Assembly (NCBI RefSeq): GCF_000023465.1
Contig: NC_014041.1
Span: 3,478,001-3,542,000 of the forward strand
Length of the DNA: 64,000 nucleotides
Direction of reading: 5' to 3'
Source: Zunongwangia profunda SM-A87
GTDB lineage: Bacteria > Bacteroidota > Bacteroidia > Flavobacteriales > Flavobacteriaceae
In this document: piece by piece, positions 28,103 through 35,865 of the stretch
Layout: every line of letters begins with the position of its first letter
Numbering within the stretch: the first letter of the stretch is position 1
Notes under the pieces: generated by a model
The model's input: only the letters and a program-made list of their open reading frames with translations
What the model was told of the DNA's origin: nothing
Database searches by the model: none
Made by a program: the position numbers and the translations under genes

Positions 28103-29483
28103 TCAATTTTGGATGTTGATATTCAATGTTTTATCAAATCCTAAATCTTCAGGTTTCAGATCAAATTTATCGATTTGTTTTTTGATTCTTTTGGCGAGTC
28201 CCATTTTTCTTTTTTGGTCCAGGAACAGATATTGCCTTGGTGGGTCGTAGGGTACTTTTTTGGTGACCATGTTCCAGATTATGACGGCCAGTTTTCTTGC
28301 CGTTGCACTTACGGCTGAGTGTCTTCCCCTTCTGAAGGCGATCCTTTTAAAGAAGTCCGATAGGTGGGTGTCCTTAAGGTTCCCTATGGCATTGGCTGCC
28401 TGTCGTAGTGCTATTTTTAGCCTGTTGCTGCCCTTTGGTACCCTGTTGCTGAGTATTTTCCCCCCAGAAATCTTGTTGTTTGGGGCAAGCCTTAGCCAAG
28501 AGGTGAACTGTTTTGAGGTCCTGAACTTTTTAAAGCCTTCCGGCCCGATCTCGCTCATGATGCTCAGGATAGAGGCATGTGAGAGTCCCTCTATGGCAAA
28601 AAGGTCTACCCCGTCGAAGTACCTGTAGGCAAGTTGGTTCATATCCTTGATATCCGGTGCGTTCTTATTGATCCGCTTGTGCGGTTTCTCTGTGGTTTTT
28701 AATTTCTTGGTTTCGGGGTTTGCATTGATATAGTGCTTGATGGTCCTTTTGATCTCCTTGTCGCAGGCCTTTATCTTCCTTTGGCAAAACCTGTAGTTCT
28801 CCAGTTCCTGTTGTAGCCCGAAGAGATAGTCCTCCCTGTTGTTGCCGTGTAAAGCCCTTGCGATTTCTTCTTTGGGCTTACGGCAGTTGTAATGACGGTG
28901 TTCGGCTAGTTTGTATGGATCAAGGTTTCCCTTGCAGATGTCCTCTATGATCTTCATGCCGGTAAGCCCGCAGACATCCTTGACCACTACGTCCAGCCTA
29001 AAGTTGAGCAGTTTCAGGAACTTCTGCATCTTGTGGGTGGCCGAAGAGGCCAGTTCGATCCAGTTGCCCCTTTGCCTGCAATAGGTGCGGAGCTGTTCGG
29101 TGGCTAGATCCGGCAGGAAACTTCCCGTGAGCAGTCCCAGGGTGTGCAGTTTCCGTATCCACCTACAATCTTTGACATCCGTTTTCCTGCCCTTCGCGTT
29201 TTTTGGTGAACTTACCATTGGCCAGCACTACCTCGAACCCGAATCCGATAAGCTCGGTATAGAGGTTCTGCCAGTAATCGCCTGTGGATTCCATGGCCAC
29301 GGTGGTAACATCGCATTCCAAGAGCCAATGACAAAGTGCAGTAAGGTCTTCGGCGTAAACGCCGAACTCCTTGACATCTTCCAGTTCCTGCCCAACAGCC
29401 ACATAATGGGAGCGGCTGCCCACATCGATGCCTGCGGCATTGAAATTGACAACCTCCATTCCCAGTTTCATTTTCCTTTCCAT
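28103..29483 (-). pseudogene. IS110-family transposase (DEDD type), broken by a one-base frameshift
   Basis: Two overlapping pieces make one transposase. The N-terminal piece (from ATG 29483) carries the RuvC-like start GIDVGSRSHYV and AMESTGDYW; the second piece carries KTDVKDCRWIRKL, and the C-terminal transposase_20 domain (FAIEGLSHASILSIMSEIG, SWLRLAPNNKISGG, RGRHSAVSATARKLAVI). The frame changes at a run of six A on the coding strand (29199-29204); with five A the text reads through GKFTKNAKGRKTDVKD, giving about 459 aa. The extra base may be a real inactivating mutation, a sequencing error in a homopolymer, or a slippage site that allows some full-length product. Confidence 0.85.
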
Positions 29484-29759
29484 CTTAAAAGTTTTTAAGG
29501 GTTTATAAAAAAATGACCCAAGGAAATGTAACTTTGAACTTGAGAAATATTCTGAACGGGGTCCTCAAACGGCCACCACTGAAATTATCAACAAGTCCCG
29601 AAACTTCACTTCGGGACTTTTACATTTCGACCAGAATTACGCCCGGGCTAGGATGCACCAGTTTAAAAATCGGACTTGTCATGGATCGACACTAAGTTCG
29701 GGAATTGAATTCGTTAGCTTAAGAAATTAATAGAGTTTCTTTATGTGGAGAATTACGAC
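29484..29759 (-). ncRNA. Candidate bridge RNA region of the IS110 element (transposase leader)
   Basis: IS110-subgroup elements encode a structured bridge RNA in the leader upstream of the transposase; this 276-bp leader is in that place. It contains a perfect 10-bp stem with 7-base loop (29593-29602 with 29610-29619). AGAATTACG occurs both inside the leader (29633-29641) and at the element end (29749-29757). CAGAATTA at 29632-29639 is the reverse complement of TAATTCTG at 28088-28095 in the flanking gajB target. These matches are what guide loops would show, but they are short and no fold was computed. Confidence 0.45.
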
Positions 29760-30494
29760 CAACGTAAAGTTGTAGTTAGGGGAAACACTGTTAGGAATAA
29801 AATGTTAGGACGAAATGCTGTTGAAGAACCCTGGAAAAGCAATATTCCATATGAACTAATAACCGCTCGCATAGAATATGAAGATAATAACCTAAGAGAA
29901 GCCGTAAGATTAATGAGATCTATCGTGATAGATCTTAAGAATCCAGAGGCAACTCCATCAAAAAAAGCAGAGCTTAGAGAAGATTTAAAAACGGACTATA
30001 ATCACAATGCAAAATTGATTAAACTCATAAAAAATCTTCCGCAATTAACAAATACGGTTGAAGTGTGGTCTCAGAAATGTTGCGATTACATCGAAAAACA
30101 TCTTGGAATTGATGCAACCATATCATTCAAAATTAAAAGAGCTTCAACTAAATTTAAAAAAACGACGAGAAATGAGCCAGTAAATCATCATTTCAAACGC
30201 GTTGATATTGCACAAACTAATGCGCTTACTACGGTACATCAGGTAAAAGGAAAAACGCTTGACGCAATACTCGTGTTCTTTGATGAAAAAAATCATAAAG
30301 AAAATATTAACTTTAGAGATATAGAACCTGAACAAAATGGATTTATATCAGAAAAGAAAAGAATTATTTATGTTGCTATGTCAAGGGCCAAACATCTATT
30401 AGCAATGGCTTTTCCTTTATCGATTAGTGATAAACAGATTACCGATAAATTTGGGGATAATGTAATTATAGTCAAATCCGCAGAGCTTACATAA
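29760..30494 (+). pseudogene. gajB: Gabija GajB-like helicase, C-terminal fragment
   Basis: This in-frame continuation of the split helicase begins QRKVVVRGNTVRN and includes motif V (ALTTVHQVKGKTLDAILV) and motif VI (RIIYVAMSRAKHLLAMAF), both needed for ATP hydrolysis by UvrD-like enzymes. A GTG at 29745, inside the element end, could start a short product on its own, but that product would lack the ATP-binding half. The fragment ends 100 bp or so before the tRNA-Ser terminator. Codon use is AT-rich like the N-terminal fragment and unlike the inserted element. Confidence 0.87.
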
Positions 30495-30619
30495 AAAAAT
30501 ATGTTCTATAATTTTTAAACCGGTGCTTAAAAACCCTAAGTTCCTAGCATCAAGAAATTTCTCAAGCCCTTCCTAACCTTAGTCTTACTATTAAGAAAAT
30601 ATTAAAAATTAAAATCACA

Positions 30620-30655
30620 TAAAAACACCCAATCCTTTACAGAATTGGGTGTAAC
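30620..30655 (-). terminator. Intrinsic terminator of tRNA-Ser
   Basis: ACACCCAAT (30625-30633) pairs with ATTGGGTGT (30644-30652) with a 10-base loop. Read on the minus strand the stem is followed by TTTTTATG, a normal intrinsic terminator placed 45 bp after the tRNA 3' end. Confidence 0.75.
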
Positions 30656-30699
30656 TTTGGGTTGATTTACCGTAATCACCTGATAATCAGATGAAATTG

Positions 30700-30784
30700 C
30701 GGAGAAAGAGGGATTCGAACCCCCGGAGGTGTGACCCTCAACGGTTTTCAAGACCGCCGCATTCGACCACTCTGCCATTTCTCC
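30700..30784 (-). tRNA. tRNA-Ser (anticodon TGA)
   Basis: The 85-base sequence read on the minus strand has the acceptor stem GGAGAAA/TTTCTCC, an anticodon arm CGGTCTTGAAAACCG with anticodon TGA (reads UCA and probably other UCN codons), a class II variable arm (GAGGGTCACACCTC region) and the T arm GGGGGTTCGAATCCC. The discriminator base is G, as expected for serine. CCA is not encoded. It borders the defence island, and tRNA-Ser genes are frequent integration sites, although no att repeat was seen. Confidence 0.95.
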
Positions 30785-30819
30785 TGAGTGTCTCATCAGC
30801 TATTTGCTGATTGCGGGTG

Positions 30820-30852
30820 CAAATATAGAAAGCTTTTTCATTTCTACACAAT
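30820..30852 (-). promoter_or_regulatory. Bacteroidota-type promoter of tRNA-Ser
   Basis: On the minus strand TATATTTG (30820-30827) matches the -7 box TAnnTTTG, and ATTG (30849-30852) lies 21 bp upstream in the place of the -33 box. The start of transcription would fall about 30 bases before the tRNA. Confidence 0.65.
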
Positions 30853-30979
30853 AAAATTTCAATAAATTTTTATCGATTTTTTAGGATACTGATAGTCAAT
30901 AAAAAACAATGCTATTTTTTTCAAGTATTCGAATACATATCCCTTTTCGTTACATTTACAATTCAAAACTAACCAGATT

Positions 30980-31687
30980 ATGAAATTGAAGCATTTATTT
31001 TATTTAGGATTTCTTTTTTTTAGCGGCCTAATATTTTCACAAAACGAACAATACAAAGAACTTATGAGTCAGGATTGGCCAAATCTAAAGCGATATCGGG
31101 AAGCTAACGAACAGGTAAAACAACAGGACAAAGCGGTTACTGCCGTTTTTATGGGAAATTCCATTACCCAGGGCTGGTACGATCAACACCCTGATTTTTT
31201 TATGGAAAATAATTATATAGGTCGGGGTATCAGCGGGCAAACCACTCCGCAAATGCTTATCAGGTTTACCCCAGAGGTGATCGATCTACAACCAAAAGTA
31301 GTAGTAATCCTTGCCGGTACGAACGATATTGCCGGCAATACCGGGTTTTCTTCGGTAAAAATGATTACCGATAACATTAAAGCCATGGCGCAACTGGCCA
31401 CTGCCAATAACATAAAGGTCGTACTAAGTTCTATACTGCCCGTATACGATTATCCCTGGCGCCCGGGATTAGAACCGGTAGCTAAAATCGCTGAAGTCAA
31501 TAACTGGCTAAAAACTTATGCCGAACAAAATGATCATGTGTATCTGGATTATTTTCCTGCGCTGGCCAATGAGCAACAGGGGATGAAAAAAGAATATGCC
31601 TCAGATGGTGTTCATCCTACCGATGCAGGGTATAAAGTTATGGAACCACTGGTAAAAGAGGCCATTGAAAAAGCCTTGAAGCAATAA
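30980..31687 (+). CDS. SGNH/GDSL-family esterase or lipase
   Basis: The 235-aa protein has a signal peptide (LGFLFFSGLIFSQ) and the four SGNH blocks: FMGNSITQG with the nucleophile Ser, YIGRGISGQTT with the oxyanion Gly, VVILAGTNDI with the Asn, and YASDGVHPTDAGY with the catalytic Asp and His. The close match of GTNDI and DGVHPTDAGY is typical of platelet-activating-factor acetylhydrolase-like or carbohydrate-esterase members, so it probably removes acyl or acetyl groups from an extracellular substrate. The substrate is unknown, and neither neighbour is a glycan gene. It is probably monocistronic. Confidence 0.9.
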   Translation: MKLKHLFYLGFLFFSGLIFSQNEQYKELMSQDWPNLKRYREANEQVKQQDKAVTAVFMGNSITQGWYDQHPDFFMENNYIGRGISGQTTPQMLIRFTPEVIDLQPKVVVILAGTNDIAGNTGFSSVKMITDNIKAMAQLATANNIKVVLSSILPVYDYPWRPGLEPVAKIAEVNNWLKTYAEQNDHVYLDYFPALANEQQGMKKEYASDGVHPTDAGYKVMEPLVKEAIEKALKQ

Positions 31688-31806
31688 ACTTCTGCATTAA
31701 ACTATAAACGCTGTACTAAAGGATTCCGAAAAAAAACAAGTAGAAGTACTTAATTTGAGATAAACTACTATCTTGTGCAACCGAATAGTTAAATTTCATA
31801 AATTAC

Positions 31807-32811
31807 ATGAAAAAATTATTAGTATTTGCCCTAACTGCCAGTTTAGTTGGCTGCGGCGCACATCAAAAAGATGTAGATAATGCCGATCCAATGAAATATG
31901 CTGAAACCATTACTCCTTCAGATCTAAAGGAACGAGTTTATATTTTTGCCAGTGACGAGTTCGAAGGTCGTGAAACAGGAGAACCGGGACAGAAAAAAGC
32001 TGCTGAATATTTAAAAGAACAATATAAAAAGTTTGATATCCCATCGGCCCTCGGTGGTGACGATTACTTTCAGGAAGTACCCAAAAGTTACTTTAGGGGA
32101 GATACCAAAGCATCTGAAAACGTGGTTGCTTTTATTAAAGGAAGCGAAAAACCAGAAGAGGTATTAGTTATTTCTTCTCATTACGATCACGTAGGTATGG
32201 ATAAAGATGGTAACGTATTTAACGGTGCAGATGATGATGCTTCAGGAACTATGGGGGTTGTAGAAATCGCTCAGGCATTTTCAGAAGCCGTAAAAGATGG
32301 ATACACTCCAAAACGTTCTATTCTTTTCCTTAACAATACCGGAGAAGAAAAAGGACTTGTAGGCTCTAAATTTTATACCGATAATCCAATTTTTCCTTTA
32401 GAAGAAACGGTAGCAAACCTTAATATCGATATGATTGGTCGTATTGATCCTGATCATGAAGGTAACGATAACTATATTTATCTTATAGGAAGTGATAAAC
32501 TAAGTACAGAACTACACGAACTTAGTGAAGAAGTAAATTCTAAATACATGAATTTGGATTTAGATTACACCTATAATGATGAAAATGATCCTAACCGTTT
32601 TTATTACAGAAGTGACCATTACAATTTTGCTAAAAACAATGTTCCGGTGATTTTCTATTTTAATGGCGTTCATGCCGATTATCATAAAATCACAGATACT
32701 CCAGATAAAATCAATTACGATGCATTATCAAAAAGAGCCCGACTTGTTTTCTTAACTGCCTGGGAAATTGCTAACCGTGACGAACGTTTAGTCGTAGATA
32801 AAGCTGAATAA
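31807..32811 (+). CDS. M28-family metallopeptidase lipoprotein
   Basis: The 334-aa protein has a lipoprotein signal (LVGC, Cys16). The two-zinc site of family M28 is visible: His in ISSHYDHVG, bridging Asp in GADDDASG, general-base Glu in NTGEEKGLVG, Asp in NIDMIGRID and the final His in ADYHKITDT. These enzymes are mostly aminopeptidases; here it would be anchored to the membrane facing the periplasm or outside. FEGRETGEPGQKKAAEYL near the start is the usual N-terminal motif of the bacteroidotal members. It is followed by a strong terminator. Confidence 0.92.
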   Translation: MKKLLVFALTASLVGCGAHQKDVDNADPMKYAETITPSDLKERVYIFASDEFEGRETGEPGQKKAAEYLKEQYKKFDIPSALGGDDYFQEVPKSYFRGDTKASENVVAFIKGSEKPEEVLVISSHYDHVGMDKDGNVFNGADDDASGTMGVVEIAQAFSEAVKDGYTPKRSILFLNNTGEEKGLVGSKFYTDNPIFPLEETVANLNIDMIGRIDPDHEGNDNYIYLIGSDKLSTELHELSEEVNSKYMNLDLDYTYNDENDPNRFYYRSDHYNFAKNNVPVIFYFNGVHADYHKITDTPDKINYDALSKRARLVFLTAWEIANRDERLVVDKAE

Positions 32812-32830
32812 TTTTTTCTTCTGAAAACAC

Positions 32831-32863
32831 AAAAAATCCTCATGAACTTCATGAGGATTTTTT
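32831..32863 (+). terminator. Strong terminator after the M28 peptidase gene
   Basis: A 16-base arm (AAAAAATCCTCATGAA, 32831-32846) is perfectly complementary to 32848-32863, giving a GC-containing stem with flanking A and T tracts that would work in both directions. Confidence 0.85.
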
Positions 32864-32961
32864 GGTTTTAAAGATGGTAATTCAAAATTGAAGAGTACTG
32901 TGGTTATTGATAACAGACTACTCGATAGAACAACTTTTAAACTTTAAACTTTCTTACTTAC

Positions 32962-33067
32962 ATTGTTGATTGAGATTTCTCGGCTTCATTTCATTGCGCT
33001 CGAAATGACAGCGGAATTGAAGCAGGACTATTAATTTTGAATTCTAAATGTTGAATTTTGAATGACT
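32962..33067. repeat. 106-bp direct repeat, copy 1
   Basis: This copy differs from 34744-34849 at one base (GCGGAATT against GCAGAATT). It contains TCATTTC...GAAATGA, which can form a hairpin, and the sequence GATTTCTCGGCTTCATTTC, a pattern recalling interspersed palindromic repeats of Flavobacteriaceae. It ends 6 bp before the IS3 element. Confidence 0.9.
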
Positions 33068-33119
33068 TTATAATGACTAAGACTGAAATAAGTTGCCCTT
33101 TTTCTTAAACTTTTAAACA

Positions 33120-33476
33120 ATGGAAAAAGGTAAACAACGCCGGGTTTTTAGTGTTGAGCTAAAACTTGATTTAGTGAAAAAAATCGAACATGGTGACCTC
33201 CGAGTTTTGGATGTCACCAATGTGTACGGAGTGAGTCGTACCGCCGTTTACAAATGGCTCAGAAAATATTCCGATCTTTACCGCAGCGAAACCAGGGTTA
33301 TAGTGGAACAAAAAAGTATGAGCAAAAAGAACAAAGAACTGCAAGATCAGATCAAGAAACTTGAGCAAGCCCTTGGTCAGAAACAGATGCGAATTGATTA
33401 CCTGGAGAAGGTCGTTGAATTTGCTTCGGAACGTTGTGGGGAGGATATCGAAAAAAAGAACAAACGGCTGTCCTAG
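33120..33476 (+). CDS. IS3-family OrfA (helix-turn-helix and leucine-zipper part of transposase)
   Basis: The 118-aa protein has an HTH of the IS3 OrfA type (FSVELKLDLVKKIEHGDLRV, VTNVYGVSRTAVYKWLRKY) and a coiled leucine-zipper-like segment (LQDQIKKLEQALGQKQMRI) used for multimer formation. It recognises the element ends. Near its 3' end the heptamer A AAA AAG (33452-33458) is a standard -1 ribosomal slippage site leading into orfB, giving an OrfAB fusion transposase of about 400 aa. Confidence 0.92.
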   Translation: MEKGKQRRVFSVELKLDLVKKIEHGDLRVLDVTNVYGVSRTAVYKWLRKYSDLYRSETRVIVEQKSMSKKNKELQDQIKKLEQALGQKQMRIDYLEKVVEFASERCGEDIEKKNKRLS

Positions 33477-34357
33477 AATATTTCCGAATGAACAAGTCAA
33501 GTTTTAATGGTTCCATGACAGCATTATATAACATGATAGGGATAACCAAGCAGGCTCACTATAAGCGGGTTAAACAACAGGCTCACTTGTCAGGGATTGC
33601 TCAGGAAGTAATTGCATCTGCTCAAGAAATCCGTAAGAAACATAGGAATATGGGGTGTCGCAAGCTTTATGATCAGATCAAGCCCGAGAGGATAGGCAGG
33701 GATAGGTTTGAAGCAATCCTTCTCGCCAATGGATTTAGGGTAGCACGTATAAAAAGCCATCACCGTACGACCTATGCAGGTAAGCGGTGGTATCCAAACC
33801 TGATAAGTGGCACTACAATAAAGAAAGAAAACAGGCTCTTGGTGAGTGACATAACTTATATATCGGTTTATATAGGATGCCATTACTATCTTACCCTGGT
33901 GCTAGATGTTTATAGCCGAATGATTACAGGATGGAGCTTATCGGCCAACATGACCACAGAGGACACCGTTGTTCCAGCCTTTAAGATGGCTGTAGCAGGT
34001 CTAGACAATCAAGAACGCAAAAAACTTATTTTTCATTCAGACAGGGGCAGCCAGTATGGTTCAGACAAAATGGAACAACTCCATAAGCACTATTCAACCA
34101 CCCCTAGCATGGGAGGGAAAGCCTGGGAGAATGCCCATGCAGAGTCTATAAATGGGATACTTAAGAATGAGTATATCAATTTCGAAAATATGAATATATC
34201 ACTTAAACAAGCTCAAAAGTTGGTAGAAGAGGCCATTTATTTATATAATTTTGAGCGGCCACATGGTTCACTGAAAAATAGGAAACCACAAGAATTTTTA
34301 AACTTTGTTCAGCGCTTAGCTACTGAACAAAGACCAGTATTTAAAATAAATTATTAA
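33434..34357 (+). CDS. IS3-family OrfB (DDE integrase domain)
   Basis: The 307-aa frame holds the rve integrase core with all three catalytic acids: Asp in LLVSDITYISV, Asp in IFHSDRGSQYGS, and Glu in ENAHAESINGILKNEY, followed by the YNFERPHGSLKNRKP tail. It overlaps orfA by 43 bp in the -1 frame, and its true N-terminus comes from the OrfAB fusion; the ATG at 33434 is only the first in frame. The frame is complete, so the transposase should be active. Confidence 0.93.
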   Translation: MWGGYRKKEQTAVLEYFRMNKSSFNGSMTALYNMIGITKQAHYKRVKQQAHLSGIAQEVIASAQEIRKKHRNMGCRKLYDQIKPERIGRDRFEAILLANGFRVARIKSHHRTTYAGKRWYPNLISGTTIKKENRLLVSDITYISVYIGCHYYLTLVLDVYSRMITGWSLSANMTTEDTVVPAFKMAVAGLDNQERKKLIFHSDRGSQYGSDKMEQLHKHYSTTPSMGGKAWENAHAESINGILKNEYINFENMNISLKQAQKLVEEAIYLYNFERPHGSLKNRKPQEFLNFVQRLATEQRPVFKINY

Positions 34358-34391
34358 CTTGAAAAAAGGCAACCTTATTCAGGCAAGGTCA

Positions 34392-34976
34392 TAATGTATA
34401 CCATAAACTGGATAATGTATACTGAAAACATACTGCTCGATACAACATACTTTAAACCTTGAACTTTCTAACTTTTTACTCAAAAACAGACTTCTCGATA
34501 CATCAAATTTTTCCATTGCTTTCCAAAATTTGATACTCGAAGTGACCATTATGGAGCTTTTTTGAATTTGGAATGACTTTTAACCGTACAACAACTTTTA
34601 AACCTTGAAGTATTTAGCGGCGGCTGAGTGATTGCAACGAAGGAGCAATCGTATCGAAGCCATACTGGTAAACTGGATAATAAAAATGGACTTCTCTATA
34701 GAACAACTTTTTGAACCTTGAACTTTCTAATTCTCTAACTTAAATTGTTGATTGAGATTTCTCGGCTTCATTTCATTGCGCTCGAAATGACAGCAGAATT
34801 GAAGCAGGACTATTAATTTTGAATTCTAAATGTTGAATTTTGAATGACTGTTCATGTACAACAGCTTTTGAACTTTCAAACTTTTTACTCAAAAACAGAC
34901 TACTCGATAGAACAACTTTTTGAACCTTGAACTTTCTAACTTTAAACTTTTCTACTTTCCCACTCTAAACCGTAAA
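34392..34976. repeat. Repeat-rich noncoding stretch
   Basis: No gene is present. Variants of one motif recur: a piece like CTCGATAGAACAACTTTT followed by TTGAACTTTCTAACTT occurs near 34435, 34690 and 34905, and also left of the IS3 element near 32920. The sequence ACTCAAAAACAGACT is seen at about 34480 and 34890. The stretch also contains the second 106-bp repeat copy. The whole looks like several generations of a short interspersed repeat. Confidence 0.75.
34744..34849. repeat. 106-bp direct repeat, copy 2
   Basis: One mismatch separates this copy from 32962-33067. The two lie in the same orientation about 1.8 kb apart on either side of the IS3 element; homology upstream of them continues but is interrupted by small insertions. 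Confidence 0.9.
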
Positions 34977-35621
34977 CTAATTCTTATCTTCCAAAAGAGG
35001 TACAAAACGAAATTCTCCAAACTCGGTTTTATCGAATTCGGTTGGAGATTTTCGCACAAAGAGCGTCATAATCTGCACATCTTCCCCCACGGGAATCACT
35101 AACCTGCCTCCTACTTTTAACTGGCCCAACAAATCTTTTGGTACAAAAGGCGCACCGGCAGTAACAATAATCTTATCGAAAGGAGCGTACGCAGGTAAAC
35201 CTTTATAGCCATCACCAAAACTAAGATGTTTAGGACGATAGCCGATTTTGTTTAAAAATGCTTTTGTTTTTTTATATAACTCCCTTTGGCGTTCGATGCT
35301 ATATACCCTTGCGCCTAGCTCACATAAAACCGCGGTTTGATATCCGCTACCCGTCCCTATTTCAAGGACGTTTTCCCCTTCTTTAATTTCTAAAAGTTCA
35401 CTCTGAAAAGCCACGGTATATGGCTGAGAGATAGTTTGATCGGCTGCAATAGGAAACGCTTTATCCTGGTAGGCATGATCTTCAAAACTACTGTCCATAA
35501 AAAGATGGCGCGGAATTTTACCTATCGCATGTAAAACCCTGCGATCCTGTATTCCTTTTTTGATAATGACCTCAACCAGTTGTTGTCTTTTTCCTTTATG
35601 TCGAAAAGTATCTTTATACAA
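34977..35621 (-). CDS. pcm: Protein-L-isoaspartate O-methyltransferase
   Basis: The 214-aa protein is close to the usual length and has the PCMT marks: the N-terminal VLHAIGKIPRHLFM, the substrate loop QTISQPYTVAFQSELL, and the AdoMet motif VLEIGTGSGYQTAVL, followed by VYSIERQRELY and PFDKIIVTAGAPFVP. It methylates L-isoaspartyl residues so that damaged proteins can be repaired; it is cytosolic. It is transcribed toward the repeat region and stands alone. The start at ATG 35621 gives the short N-terminus normal for the family. Confidence 0.95.
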   Translation of the reverse strand: MYKDTFRHKGKRQQLVEVIIKKGIQDRRVLHAIGKIPRHLFMDSSFEDHAYQDKAFPIAADQTISQPYTVAFQSELLEIKEGENVLEIGTGSGYQTAVLCELGARVYSIERQRELYKKTKAFLNKIGYRPKHLSFGDGYKGLPAYAPFDKIIVTAGAPFVPKDLLGQLKVGGRLVIPVGEDVQIMTLFVRKSPTEFDKTEFGEFRFVPLLEDKN

Positions 35622-35841
35622 TTTCCAGCAGTTTTTTTTAAATATTTATGTAATCGAATAAGGCTTAAGAAGCTACGTATTTATTTCTGAAATTTCACTT
35701 TTAAATGCCAGTATTCTTAATCCAAAAAACAGGTTTTAAATCCCAATTACCGAACAAAAATAGGGAAACAAAACCCATTGCTCCAAGCAAAACCGGGCAT
35801 GATATTAAGATAAAAATATAATCTGTTTACAATCAAAATAG

Positions 35842-35849
35842 TATTTTTG
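35842..35849 (+). promoter_or_regulatory. Promoter -7 box before the oxidoreductase gene
   Basis: TATTTTTG fits TAnnTTTG and lies 16 bp before the ATG at 35866, which implies a very short leader. No clear -33 box was found. Confidence 0.45.
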
Positions 35850-35865
35850 TGAAAAATCGAAGCTT

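Larger units (their letters stand above)
28098..29759 (-). mobile_element. IS110-family insertion sequence in gajB
   Basis: The element carries one frameshifted transposase gene on the minus strand, a noncoding leader of about 275 bp before it and almost nothing after it, the layout of the IS110 subgroup. Ends were placed from the gajB reading frame: GAC occurs at 28095-28097 and at 29757-29759, and removing 1662 bp (554 codons) rejoins the helicase in frame. No terminal inverted repeat is seen, as usual in this family. Both junctions have a GAC followed by one base and AACG, so the exact exchange point is uncertain by a few bases. The element is visibly richer in G+C than the host gene. Confidence 0.85.
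33074..34391 (+). mobile_element. IS3-family insertion sequence with 3-bp target duplication
   Basis: The 1318-bp element has imperfect terminal inverted repeats beginning TGAC and sharing CTGAA-TAAG-TTGCC (left 33074 on, right 34391 back). It is flanked by the direct repeat TAA (33071-33073 and 34392-34394), a size usual for IS3 elements. Inside are orfA and orfB overlapping in the -1 frame with a slippery run, so the element looks intact. It landed in repeat-rich noncoding DNA and breaks no gene. Confidence 0.88.

Noticed and set aside
29745..30494. An independent gene starting with GTG at 29745.
   Set aside because: It holds only helicase motifs V and VI in the same frame as the upstream fragment; it is the tail of gajB behind the insertion.
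30700..30784. tRNA-Ser 3' end as an attachment site with a second copy bordering the island.
   Set aside because: No second copy of the tRNA 3' end was found between 19 and 31 kb, and no integrase gene is visible.
30602..30796. A 64-residue open frame on the minus strand.
   Set aside because: It lies across the tRNA-Ser gene and its terminator; the RNA gene explains the sequence.
33590..33883. Minus-strand open frames inside the IS3 element.
   Set aside because: They are antisense shadows of orfB without any family resemblance.
34392..34976. CRISPR array in the repeat-rich stretch.
   Set aside because: Copies differ in length and spacing, and no cas gene is present in the window.
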